Source: Deltaproteobacteria bacterium (GTDB lineage: Bacteria > Desulfobacterota > Desulfobulbia > Desulfobulbales > Desulfurivibrionaceae). From it: a DNA stretch of 36,220 nt. Each line of letters opens with the position of its first letter. The first letter of the stretch is position 1. A program made the position numbers and the translations under genes. This document shows positions 9,225 through 16,194 of the stretch, piece by piece. The stretch spans positions 1 through 36,220 of the forward strand of contig JAJZRF010000033.1 in NCBI GenBank assembly GCA_021847425.1, in the 5' to 3' direction. The notes beneath the pieces are model-generated. The model was not told the origin of the DNA. It did not search any database and saw nothing but the letters and a program-made list of their open reading frames with translations.

Positions 9225-9890
9225 CTAGTCAACCGGCGGGCTCATAGTGGAAAGCCGCTCACTAAGACGCCTCATCTGGAGTAGCATCTCGACAAGTTCT
9301 TCGAAAGATAGCTTGGCACGACTACTTTCGAGACCGTCATTTGTTATCCATATTGCGGCCGTCGCCTCCGTGGGCAACTTTCCTCCATCAATCATCTGGT
9401 CCATATGCTTTGAGTCAACGTACAGTTTTTGAAGCCTTTCCCCTTCGCTGTTGTCGTTTTTTTCGAATAATTTCTCCCCAGACGCCGTGGCGAGTAACTC
9501 GTAGCCCTGATAGCACTGGGAGATACAGACCTCAAAGTTTAGAAGCGCTCTGAAGGAAGGCGATAAAACATTCCTGGGCGTTTCGATATATTCAATCAAC
9601 GCGGTGCGTGCTTCGCGATAAGCGGAGCACGCACCGCGTGCACGCCTAAGGAAATTGAATAAATACGCTCTAATCTTTGCGTCGAGACTGGTCTTGAACA
9701 CAGTAGTCAAGATAAAAGTGTTCAACCAGTTGGATTCGTCTGCAATCTCCGGGGCGCCACATATAGTCAAAAGGGACAGTCTGTGCGCCACAAAATTGTC
9801 GAGCAAATAGTCCGACGGTTGCATCGGTCCTGGGCTAGCGCTGACGGGGGGGGCCAAAGGGGACGTTGGTAAGTTGTGTAACTTGTCCAT
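9225..9890 (-). CDS. Unrecognised helical protein, 221 residues
   Basis: I do not recognise this protein. The N-terminal 30 residues are rich in Pro and Ser, and the rest is predicted mainly helical with mixed charge. Examples are AKIRAYLFNFLRRARGACSA near residue 75 and a C-terminal heptad-like segment LVEMLLQMRRLSERL. No membrane segment, signal peptide or catalytic signature was seen. The ATG at 9890 is chosen because GGAGAG lies just upstream; an earlier start would add six residues overlapping that site. It sits between the MntA-HepT type pair and the Gfo/Idh gene on the same strand, 35 bp before the latter, in what looks like an accessory block. A defence or regulatory role is possible but unsupported. 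Confidence 0.65.
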   Translation of the reverse strand: MDKLHNLPTSPLAPPVSASPGPMQPSDYLLDNFVAHRLSLLTICGAPEIADESNWLNTFILTTVFKTSLDAKIRAYLFNFLRRARGACSAYREARTALIEYIETPRNVLSPSFRALLNFEVCISQCYQGYELLATASGEKLFEKNDNSEGERLQKLYVDSKHMDQMIDGGKLPTEATAAIWITNDGLESSRAKLSFEELVEMLLQMRRLSERLSTMSPPVD

Positions 9891-9953
9891 CCATCTCTCC
9901 TTTCTCACTTTTGGCCTTCTCAGCCCCCTACAGGAGTTCAGAGCCCCCTGCTT

Positions 9954-10283
9954 CTACAGGGTGGTGATTTGGGATATAAAGTCCGGCAGGTCTTGCCGCG
10001 TGATGGCCCAGATGATATCCAGGTCAACGCCAAAATAATCATGCACGATCCGGTGCCGTAAGCCGATGATCTTGCGCCACTCAATTTCTGGGTGTTTTTC
10101 GGTGAATTCCTTCGGCAGTCGATGAGCGGCTTCACCAATGATTTCGAGATTGCGAACCACGGCGTCGGCGGCCATGCCGGAGGATACAAAATCTTCCCGC
10201 GCCATCCCAGCCGTGTAGGAAGCGATTTTTGACGCGGCCTCCAGGATATCATCGATCAGCAGAGCGGCTGAACGTTCAGACAT
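9954..10283 (-). CDS. hepT: HepT-like toxin (DUF86 HEPN RNase family)
   Basis: This 109-residue helical protein carries the HEPN catalytic signature RX4HXY as RHRIVHDY (Arg76, His81, Tyr83). Upstream is the family-typical VVRNLEIIGEAAHRLP. HepT proteins are RNases neutralised by the cognate MntA nucleotidyltransferase, which modifies the tyrosine of this motif. The start at MSERSAALL (10283) is chosen because it matches the family N-terminus; longer versions of the frame add unlike sequence. It overlaps mntA by 8 bases in the antitoxin-first order usual for this system. Confidence 0.9.
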   Translation of the reverse strand: MSERSAALLIDDILEAASKIASYTAGMAREDFVSSGMAADAVVRNLEIIGEAAHRLPKEFTEKHPEIEWRKIIGLRHRIVHDYFGVDLDIIWAITRQDLPDFISQITTL

Positions 10284-10566
10284 ATTCCAGATCCTTGCTG
10301 ATGTGCTGTAAGAACTTCGGTTTGATTGCCCGTGTGGATACCAGTTCCACCGACTCACCCAGCAATTGTTCAATCCGATCGGCCAGAGTTACGAATTCCA
10401 AACCGATTTCCGGCCCCACTTCCACAAGGATATCCACGTCACTGTCAGGCTTTTGCTCGCTCCGGGCATAAGAACCGAAGAGCGCCAGCCGTTTCACCCC
10501 AAAATTCTTTTCTACCTCAGGCTTACAGGACGCCAGAATCTCGATGATTTGTTGCTTCGTTTTCAA
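10276..10566 (-). CDS. mntA: MntA-like nucleotidyltransferase antitoxin, TTG start
   Basis: A minimal nucleotidyltransferase of 96 residues with the motif GSX10DXD: Gly31-Ser32 in LFGSYARSEQ, then Asp43 and Asp45 in DSDVD. MntA-type antitoxins transfer AMP to the catalytic tyrosine of the HEPN toxin HepT, encoded immediately downstream with an 8-bp overlap. I place the start at TTG 10566 because a perfect AAGGAGG lies 5 bases upstream and the protein then begins KTKQQIIEIL, as in relatives. The ATG 42 bases earlier has no comparable site and would read through the Shine-Dalgarno. Confidence 0.87.
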   Translation of the reverse strand: MKTKQQIIEILASCKPEVEKNFGVKRLALFGSYARSEQKPDSDVDILVEVGPEIGLEFVTLADRIEQLLGESVELVSTRAIKPKFLQHISKDLEYV

Positions 10567-10716
10567 AGCTGCCTCCTTGTTAAACAAATTACAGCCCGCA
10601 GGAATCATTGGGAATCCATTATTTAACAGGATATGGAACGCTAAAGAAAAAGTAAAGCGAAGTTCCGTTTTAGCTCATCCTGCTCATTGCCATCGGTCGC
10701 CCATTCAAGAGGAGAG

Positions 10717-12312
10717 CTACCTCGTTTCAATCCCCTTTTCGCGCAGATGCGCCTTCACCGCGCTGATCGGTACTTCCTGGCGGTGGAAGATCCCCGCCGC
10801 CAGGGCCGCCTCGGCTCCGGTTTTGGCAAAGACCTCGGAGAAATGCTCCACCTTGCCAGCGCCGCTTGAGGCGATGACCGGGATGGAAACGGCTGAGCGC
10901 ACCTGATTGATCAGCTCCAGGTCAAAGCCCGAATTTGTGCCGTCTTTGTCGATGCAGTTCAAGAGTATCTCTCCGGCCCCCAAGGCCTCGCAGGAGGTGG
11001 CAAGTTCCAGGGCGTCCACCTCGCGGCCCTCGCGGCCTCCCTTGATGGTGCACTGGTACCAGCAATACTCCTCGCCGTTTGGTCCGGGGAATCGGGTTTT
11101 GATGGTGTGGCGGGGGGTGTCAGCAGGCGATTTCACATACACCCTCCGCGGGTCAACGGAGATCACCACGGCCTGGTTGCCGTACACACGGGAGATCTGC
11201 TCGATGGAGCTGGTCCCGGATTTCTTGCCGGTTTTCAGGTATTCCTCGGCAATGGCCACGGCATCGCTGCCGATGGAGATCTTGTCGGCTCCGGAGCGGA
11301 AGTATTCCGAGGCCACGTCCAGGGCTGAGTAGAGTTTGCCTTCCGAGTCGGTGAACTCGCGGATGCCGCCGCCGATGGTGAGCGGCACGAAGACCTGCTC
11401 CGAGGTGCGCTGCAAGACCTCGAGCATGGGCTGGTCCTTCATGGGAAAATCGCGGAAGCCGGTGATGTTCAAGAAGGTGATCTCGTCTGCGCCTTCCTCG
11501 TAGTAGCGGCGGGCCAGCTCCACCGGCTTGCCGAGGTTTCGCACCTCGCCCTGGGCTTCGCGGACATCGTACTGGTCGCCCTTGGTCACCACCAGGTCGC
11601 CGTTGTCGTTGCTGCGCACATCAAGGCAGGCGATGATCCGTTTGGCGAGCCGGGTTTCTGCAGGGGCGGTGGAGATTTTCATGGGGCCAGCTGAGGAAAG
11701 GTCCGTGGCTTCCAAAAAGTTTTTCAGGATCGCCAGCCCGGCGGCGCCGCTTTTTTCCGGGTGGAACTGGCAGGCCGCCACATTGCCCTTCTGTACCGAG
11801 CTGATGAACTCCTCGCCGTAGTTGGTGGTGGTCAGCACCCATTCCTCGTTGCCGGATTCCATGGCGGCCCGGTAGGAGTGGACAAAGTAGAGCTTTTCCT
11901 CCGTGAACCCGGCCAGCAGCCGGGAGGGTTTTCTGATATTGATGCCGTTCCAGCCGATCTGCGGCACCGAAAGGGTTGTCTCGGTGAATCTTCTGACCTG
12001 GCCCTTGATGATGCCAAGCCCGGCCACGCCCAAGGCCTCCTCGCTTCCTTCGAACAGGGTCTGCAGCCCCAGGCAGATGCCCAGAAATGGCCGGTCGGCC
12101 CGGAGGTATTCCAGCAACGGCTCTACATAGCCGAACTGGTGCAAGCGCTGCATGGCGCTGCCGAAGCTGCCGACCCCGGGGAAGATCAGTTTTTCCGCGG
12201 CCAGGATATCCGCCGGAGTTTTGGCGTCGGTAACGGTGAAGCCGAGTTTTTTGATGGCGTTGCGGACGCTGCGGACATTGCCTGCGCCGTAGTCCAGAAG
12301 TGTTATATTCAT
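10717..12312 (-). CDS. hisHF: Fused imidazole glycerol phosphate synthase HisH-HisF, HIS7-like
   Basis: One 531-residue chain carries a class I glutamine amidotransferase (residues 1-205: [12 protein letters not shown], nucleophile Cys80 in GICLGLQ, and CQFHPEKSG with the catalytic His and Glu). It is joined by a short linker to a cyclase barrel (about 220-531: [37 protein letters not shown]). It makes IGP and AICAR from PRFAR and glutamine in histidine synthesis. Most bacteria use separate hisH and hisF genes. Here the cyclase half has the extra segments of fungal and plant HIS7 ([30 protein letters not shown]) and not the usual bacterial sequence. The ATG at 12312 fits the HisH N-terminus better than a TTG four codons earlier. 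No other his gene lies nearby. Confidence 0.94.
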   Translation of the reverse strand: MNITLLDYGAGNVRSVRNAIKKLGFTVTDAKTPADILAAEKLIFPGVGSFGSAMQRLHQFGYVEPLLEYLRADRPFLGICLGLQTLFEGSEEALGVAGLGIIKGQVRRFTETTLSVPQIGWNGINIRKPSRLLAGFTEEKLYFVHSYRAAMESGNEEWVLTTTNYGEEFISSVQKGNVAACQFHPEKSGAAGLAILKNFLEATDLSSAGPMKISTAPAETRLAKRIIACLDVRSNDNGDLVVTKGDQYDVREAQGEVRNLGKPVELARRYYEEGADEITFLNITGFRDFPMKDQPMLEVLQRTSEQVFVPLTIGGGIREFTDSEGKLYSALDVASEYFRSGADKISIGSDAVAIAEEYLKTGKKSGTSSIEQISRVYGNQAVVISVDPRRVYVKSPADTPRHTIKTRFPGPNGEEYCWYQCTIKGGREGREVDALELATSCEALGAGEILLNCIDKDGTNSGFDLELINQVRSAVSIPVIASSGAGKVEHFSEVFAKTGAEAALAAGIFHRQEVPISAVKAHLREKGIETR

Positions 12313-12365
12313 AGCGGTTCCCAAGAAAAAGAGGGGATGCGTCCCCGAGAGCGAAAAGGAAAGAC

Positions 12366-12394
12366 GTTATATTAGACGATTAGCACCCAGGCAA
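12366..12394 (-). promoter_or_regulatory. Predicted sigma70 promoter for hisHF
   Basis: On the minus strand: -35 TTGCCT (plus coordinates 12389-12394), 17-bp spacer, -10 TATAAC (12366-12371, 5 of 6). It lies about 55 bp upstream of the hisHF ATG. Confidence 0.6.
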
Positions 12395-12412
12395 CAATGG
12401 AGAATTTTCCCC

Positions 12413-12442
12413 TTGATTCGTGTGCGTAATGCTTGCCATAAT
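12413..12442 (+). promoter_or_regulatory. Predicted promoter for the lysine-rich peptide and VF530 genes, palindrome over the -10
   Basis: A -35 TTGATT (12413-12418), 18-bp spacer and -10 CATAAT (12437-12442, 5 of 6) lie about 107 bp upstream of the ATG at 12549. The -10 is enclosed by a perfect 5-bp inverted repeat CTTGC/GCAAG (12432-12447), a possible operator. Confidence 0.5.
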
Positions 12443-12548
12443 GCAAGGAAAAAGGCATGATGAATCTATGAGTAGCACCGCTTCCAGGGCATTGCCGTAA
12501 GCCCGGAGAGGCGCGGGATCGTAACCTCAACCATCAGGAGTGCCAATC

Positions 12549-12668
12549 ATGAGTAAAGCCCAGGACACCAAAAAGGCAGTGAAGAAGGAACCGGCCAAGA
12601 CCATGAAGGAAAAGAAGGCAGCCAAACAGGCCAAGAAAAGTGAAAAAACCAAGTTCACCCCGCAATGA
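12549..12668 (+). CDS. 39-residue lysine-rich small protein
   Basis: A short frame ATG to TGA encodes 39 residues beginning [17 protein letters not shown] and ending KFTPQ. About 40 percent are lysine, and alanine and glutamate are common. AGGAG lies 8 bases upstream of the ATG, and a promoter-like element is at 12413-12442. It resembles small Lys-rich, KEKKA-containing hypothetical proteins of proteobacteria that I recall only in general terms; no function is known to me. Its end overlaps the longest version of the VF530 frame by 29 bases. A nucleic-acid-binding role would fit the charge but is a guess. Confidence 0.6.
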   Translation: MSKAQDTKKAVKKEPAKTMKEKKAAKQAKKSEKTKFTPQ

Positions 12669-12933
12669 CAGGCAGGGGGCTGGGGGGCAGGGCCGTCGCA
12701 ATCTGGATGCGGTCCAGACCGTGTCGCCTCACTCCGGAAACCAGCTGCATGGCATTACCCTGGAGATGATTCTCGACCATCTCGTTGCCCGGTATGGCTG
12801 GGAGGCGTTGGGTAGGAAAATCAAAATCAGGTGTTTTAACGCCGAGCCCAGCATCAAATCGAGTCTGACGTTTTTGCGAAAAACCCCGTGGGCCAGAAAA
12901 GAGGTCGAGGAGTTGTACCTCCGGAGCCGTTGA
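12640..12933 (+). CDS. VF530-type small DNA-binding protein
   Basis: The conserved core [20 protein letters not shown], then [26 protein letters not shown] and KVEELYL-like KEVEELYL, is that of the VF530 (DUF2132) family, small double-stranded DNA-binding proteins. With the GTG at 12640 it has 97 residues. The N-terminal 27 residues are low-complexity, so the GTG at 12721 (70 residues, beginning just before the core) is a serious alternative; neither has a strong Shine-Dalgarno. It follows the 39-residue peptide gene and is closed by a rho-independent terminator at 12971-13005. Confidence 0.78.
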   Translation: MKKPSSPRNDRQGAGGQGRRNLDAVQTVSPHSGNQLHGITLEMILDHLVARYGWEALGRKIKIRCFNAEPSIKSSLTFLRKTPWARKEVEELYLRSR

Positions 12934-12970
12934 AAATTTTGGGCCACTGTTGATCCCAGGGGCGGTTTTA

Positions 12971-13005
12971 CAGGCGGTTGCGGCGCAAGCCCTGCCGCCT
13001 TTTTT
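12971..13005 (+). terminator. Rho-independent terminator after VF530 gene
   Basis: Stem AGGCGG (12972-12977) pairs with CCGCCT (12995-13000), followed by a T run to 13005. It lies 38 bp after the VF530 stop. Confidence 0.7.
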
Positions 13006-13088
13006 GCGTGCGGCTATCTCTGCTATTCTTGCCTTGCTGACACGGTACGGCGATTCGTGCCCGACCAAAATCCTGGAATGCCTCTGGT

Positions 13089-13224
13089 TGTAAGCGTTCA
13101 GCCGTGCTGCAGATGCGTGTGTCAATTGTCGGCAGAAGTGACCGACAAAGAGGCCTGTCAGCCATACATGCGGTATGCGGACAGGCCGATGACAAAGCAG
13201 GTGCGGTGCTGCTGAACGCTTACA
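13089..13224. repeat. Nested inverted-repeat element, 136 bp
   Basis: Perfect 14-bp outer arms TGTAAGCGTTCAGC (13089-13102) and GCTGAACGCTTACA (13211-13224) enclose two further hairpins. These are TTGTCGG/CCGACAA (13126-13132 with 13142-13148) and GGCCTGTC/GACAGGCC (13152-13159 with 13180-13187), the latter with an inner CATAC/GTATG pair (13163-13167 with 13173-13177). No frame inside looks coding. The right arm ends two bases from the radical SAM stop codon, so it lies in the 3' region of that gene. A miniature mobile element, structured RNA or compound terminator are all possible. Confidence 0.6.
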
Positions 13225-13225
13225 G

Positions 13226-14233
13226 CTATTCGGGCCGGATTTCCTGCTTGAGCAGGCAGCAGGAAATCCGGTGGCGCGGGCTGCCGTCCGGCATGTATTC
13301 GAGGTTGCCGGGTTGCAGGAGTTTGTTCATCACGCACCCCTCGGGGATGTTCAGCGAGAACAGCCTTTTTTCGCTGATCCCGCCGGTTGCAACCAGGCAG
13401 TTGTTCTCGATGCGGAAGGTGTGCAGGGGGAAATCCTCGCACAACGGGCAGAGGTAGACCCGGCCATTGGGGAAGATGAAGTAGTTCTCCGCCACATTGC
13501 CCGCGCACTGAAATTCCTCCCCCGGCTCCAGAAAAACCTTGGGATAGATGACATGGATCCCCCGTCGGGCCGCATCCTTGGCCACTCCTGGGATCACGGC
13601 CAGCCACTCTTCCGGGGAAACCTGGAGCTTCGCTTCCTGTTCGTTCGCCGATTTGCCGCGCAACCCGATGACCTGGATGAAAAACCGTTTGCAACCCAGC
13701 CGCTCCAGCAGCTCCGGCATGGCGGCCAGATGGGCGATGTTCAGTTGGCTCACTGTGTAGATCACGCTCACCTCAAAACCCAGCCCAATGGCCCTTTGCA
13801 GGTTGGCGGTGCAGGTGGCGAACACCCCGGCTCCGCGCAGCCCATCGTTGACCTCCGGATTAGGTCCGTCCAGGCTGAAGCTGAGCACAGCCTCGTCGGG
13901 CTTGAGCCGGTTGAGCAGGTCGTGGTGCAGAAAGCCGTTTGAGTCCACGGTGATGGTTTTGTAGCCCAGGGTCCGGGCATAGCGGATGCCGTGGACAAGA
14001 TCCGGGTGCAGGGTCGGCTCGCCGCCCAGGAAGATGACGTTGCTCTCTTTGTTGGGATCATAAAAAAGGGTGAGCCATTGCTCCATGGTTTCGCGGGAAA
14101 CGGTTCCGGTGCCGTGCTGGGCCGGGTTGATGTAGCAATGTTTGCAGGAGAGATTGCAGGCGGTCAGCAGGTGGAAGAAGATGTTGCGTTCGTGCGGCTT
14201 GAAGTGCAGGGTTTTGGCAACAGGCTGGTTCAT
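13226..14233 (-). CDS. Radical SAM protein with C-terminal cysteine cluster
   Basis: This 335-residue protein has the radical SAM CX3CX2C motif (Cys26, Cys30, Cys33 in ACNLSCKHC), which binds a [4Fe-4S] cluster and S-adenosylmethionine. GGEPTLHP follows near residue 70. The C-terminal region has additional cysteines (FQCAGN, LCPLCEDF, GCVMN, SCCLL) suggesting a SPASM-like auxiliary cluster domain. Such proteins often modify peptides or act in cofactor synthesis, but the substrate is unknown. It begins 11 bp after the deaminase stop and is probably cotranslated with it. No precursor peptide gene is obvious nearby. The nested inverted repeat lies at its 3' end. Confidence 0.85.
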   Translation of the reverse strand: MNQPVAKTLHFKPHERNIFFHLLTACNLSCKHCYINPAQHGTGTVSRETMEQWLTLFYDPNKESNVIFLGGEPTLHPDLVHGIRYARTLGYKTITVDSNGFLHHDLLNRLKPDEAVLSFSLDGPNPEVNDGLRGAGVFATCTANLQRAIGLGFEVSVIYTVSQLNIAHLAAMPELLERLGCKRFFIQVIGLRGKSANEQEAKLQVSPEEWLAVIPGVAKDAARRGIHVIYPKVFLEPGEEFQCAGNVAENYFIFPNGRVYLCPLCEDFPLHTFRIENNCLVATGGISEKRLFSLNIPEGCVMNKLLQPGNLEYMPDGSPRHRISCCLLKQEIRPE

Positions 14234-14244
14234 GGCGCGGCTGC

Positions 14245-14754
14245 TCAGGGTTGGGCCAGGGTGTATTCTGCCAGCAGGCTGCCCTGCCAGTAGTTGTTTT
14301 CCGGGCTGGTGAAGAAGGTTTTGAAAAGGTCCAGGCTTTCCTGGCGCAGGATATGGGGCAGGATATGCACCTCCGGTTCCATGGTCCGGTACAGGGGGGG
14401 GAGATGGGCAAGCTGCAAGCCCGTGCCGCCGCCCATGACGTCCTCATAGCCGTAAACAAAGGTGCGGATGCCGTTGAGCAGCAGGGTGGAGTAGCACATG
14501 AGGCAGGGCTCCATGGTGGAATAGACCGTGAGGGTCTGGCGGTGGATATCCGGCCTGCGGCCAAGCAGATCCCTCAGGGCGACGATCTCGGCATGGTCAA
14601 GCTCGTTGGCGGTTTCACTTTGGCTGTTTTCGCGCCTGGCCGCCGCCACCGGCTCGTCTCCGGCAACTATGACGGCGCCCACCGGAAATTCGTTGCCGGC
14701 CAGGGCCTGTTGCGCCTGTTGCAGGGCAAGGCGCATGAATGTTTCGTGCTGCAT
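14245..14754 (-). CDS. Nucleoside/CMP deaminase-fold zinc hydrolase
   Basis: A 169-residue member of the cytidine/deoxycytidylate deaminase superfamily with zinc motifs HAE (His54, Glu56 in LDHAEIVAL) and PCLMC (Cys84, Cys87). The opening FMRLALQQAQQALAG and FPVGAVIV segments are typical of the TadA/guanine-deaminase side. The start at 14754 is chosen because AAGGA lies 7 bases upstream and relatives begin here; the frame stays open upstream but that part reads as non-homologous. It is directly followed by a radical SAM gene (11-bp gap), which argues for a pathway-specific deaminase and not the housekeeping tRNA enzyme. The substrate is not determinable here. Confidence 0.85.
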   Translation of the reverse strand: MQHETFMRLALQQAQQALAGNEFPVGAVIVAGDEPVAAARRENSQSETANELDHAEIVALRDLLGRRPDIHRQTLTVYSTMEPCLMCYSTLLLNGIRTFVYGYEDVMGGGTGLQLAHLPPLYRTMEPEVHILPHILRQESLDLFKTFFTSPENNYWQGSLLAEYTLAQP

Positions 14755-14923
14755 GGAAATCCTTTTGCTGAGAGGTGATTTTGTATTACCAGTCTGCCCG
14801 GAAGCCGTCAAGCCGGAAAGCGGGCGGAAATCCACGATGGCCAGCACCATGGAGTGCTTGAAAAACGCGGAGAAATAAGGTAGTGAGTACGGCTGCACAT
14901 CAAAAAAGAGCGAGGAGACGACG

Positions 14924-15226
14924 ATGAACGCGGAAGATACGCAATGCATTCCCTATGAGGTGGCCAAGAAGCTGGTCGGCGCGGTGATGGAAGAGGAGCA
15001 CCTCCATGAAACCAACCGGCGGGTCTTGACCGTATACAGCACAAACGACCAGGAGATCTGCTGGTTCGACGCGGAGGATATCTTCGCCGAGATGGCGGAA
15101 AGCTCGGGCGGAATTCCTAAGAACGACGATGACATGAAGGCCAAGGCCGTGGAGCTGATCCTGCATCAGATCCCGAAATGGGCGGTTGAGGATCTGCTCA
15201 AAAAGATGGGGCTGGAAAAGAAGTAA
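14924..15226 (+). CDS. Small conserved-looking acidic protein, 100 residues
   Basis: I do not recognise a named family. The protein begins MNAEDTQCIPYEVAKKLVGA, contains RVLTVYSTNDQEICWFDAED in the middle and ends in a charged helix (WAVEDLLKKMGLEKK). There is no signal peptide or membrane segment. GAGGAG lies about 7 bases before the ATG, supporting expression. It runs divergently from the deaminase gene (169 bp between starts) and converges on the SDR gene. The paired heptad arrays begin 8 bp after its stop. Confidence 0.65.
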   Translation: MNAEDTQCIPYEVAKKLVGAVMEEEHLHETNRRVLTVYSTNDQEICWFDAEDIFAEMAESSGGIPKNDDDMKAKAVELILHQIPKWAVEDLLKKMGLEKK

Positions 15227-15234
15227 GGGGCAGG

Positions 15235-15344
15235 GTGAAAGGCGTAAGGTTAAAGGTTGAAGGTGAAAGACGAAAGGTAACTAATTTCAAAGAATAGTGT
15301 TATCGCTGTCTCAATCCTTTCGCCTTCAACCTTTAACCTTTAGC
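15235..15344. repeat. Inverted pair of heptad arrays between convergent genes (site A)
   Basis: Six head-to-tail 7-bp units on the plus strand (15235-15276: GTGAAAG, GCGTAAG, GTTAAAG, GTTGAAG, GTGAAAG, ACGAAAG) face four units on the minus strand (15317-15344: GCTAAAG, GTTAAAG, GTTGAAG, GCGAAAG) across a 40-bp spacer. The right array directly abuts the SDR stop codon. The arms can pair over about 20 bases, so an RNA hairpin serving as a two-way terminator is possible. Confidence 0.75.
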
Positions 15345-16163
15345 CTATTTTTCTACCCCCACCGGCATGGGCGGGATTCCTTCTCCCCCCAGCACATAGC
15401 CGCCGTCCATCCGCAGTACCGCCCCTGTCATGTAGGTGGCGTCCTGTAACAGAAAGAAAACCGCCGCGATTATTTCCTCGATCTTGCCGGTCCGCTTCAG
15501 GAGTATATGGTCGCGGATGGCAGCCTGCTGCTCAGCGCTGAGCAGCCCCCAGCCCCGGGTCTGTTCACCGTGTCTGGTTTCAAAAAATCCCAGCATCAAT
15601 TCATTGACCCGCACTGTGGGCGCGCCTTCCCTGGCCCAGGTTTCTGTAAAAGAGGAGATGGCGCGATTGGCTGCGCTGTAGCCATCGTTGAAGATGAACC
15701 CCGCCGGGCCGGAGCGGCCGACAATGCCGGCAATGGAAGACAAAGTGATGACCGCGCCCTCTCCGTTTTCTTGCAACAGGGGCAGGGCTGAACGCATGAC
15801 CCACCATTTGGCCCGCAGGGTGGTGGCCATCTCCAGCTCCCATTGCTCCGGGGTATAGGGGCCGTGGACAATGGGCATGCCGCCGCGTTCGATATTGTTG
15901 ATCAGGATGTGGAGGGCGGTGTAGCGTGCGCGGATGGTGGCGAAAAGCTCCTGGATGGCCGCGGGATCCCGCAGGTCGACCTTGACCGCCAGGTGGTCCC
16001 CGCCGAGGGCGGCAAGCTCATCCCGCATGGCGGCGGCTTCCGCCGGCCAGTCATAATGGGTGAGGACAACCGTGGCCCCGGCCCTGGCCAGGGCGAGGCC
16101 GATTTCCTTGCCGATCCCCTTCGCCCCGCCGAGAACAAGGGCTGTTTTGCCTTGAAGTTTCAT
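15345..16163 (-). CDS. SDR-family protein with Asn in place of the catalytic Lys
   Basis: A 272-residue Rossmann protein with the SDR cofactor motif GGAKGIG (residues 12-18) and a C-terminal MTGAVLRMDGG segment typical of FabG-like SDRs. The structural NNAG motif reads NNIE (89-92) and the catalytic YxxxK reads YSAAN (Tyr162, Asn166). The serine segment LSSIAG (141-146) is intact. Loss of the lysine predicts weak or altered oxidoreductase activity, or a binding role. The start MKLQGKTALVLGG fits family length. It lies 31 bp downstream of the MltD-like gene on the same strand, and its stop adjoins the heptad array. Confidence 0.85.
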   Translation of the reverse strand: MKLQGKTALVLGGAKGIGKEIGLALARAGATVVLTHYDWPAEAAAMRDELAALGGDHLAVKVDLRDPAAIQELFATIRARYTALHILINNIERGGMPIVHGPYTPEQWELEMATTLRAKWWVMRSALPLLQENGEGAVITLSSIAGIVGRSGPAGFIFNDGYSAANRAISSFTETWAREGAPTVRVNELMLGFFETRHGEQTRGWGLLSAEQQAAIRDHILLKRTGKIEEIIAAVFFLLQDATYMTGAVLRMDGGYVLGGEGIPPMPVGVEK

Positions 16164-16194
16164 GCGCTGTCCAAATCTCAGGCTGCCGTCGGGG

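Noticed and set aside
10567-10716. Inverted repeat GCTAAA/TTTAGC as a terminator of hisHF
   Set aside because: The arms are short, the spacing is wide and there is no proper T run on the relevant strand.
13089-13224. Integron attC site
   Set aside because: The size and outer palindrome are similar, but the ends (GCTGAAC and GTTCAGC) do not fit the RYYYAAC/GTTRRRY consensus and there is no integrase or cassette array.
14755-14949. Longer deaminase start at 14949
   Set aside because: The extension is unlike deaminase N-termini and overlaps the divergent gene start at 14924; the ATG at 14754 has a Shine-Dalgarno.
15235-15344. CRISPR array
   Set aside because: The units are 7 bp, head to tail without spacers, and there are no cas genes in the window.
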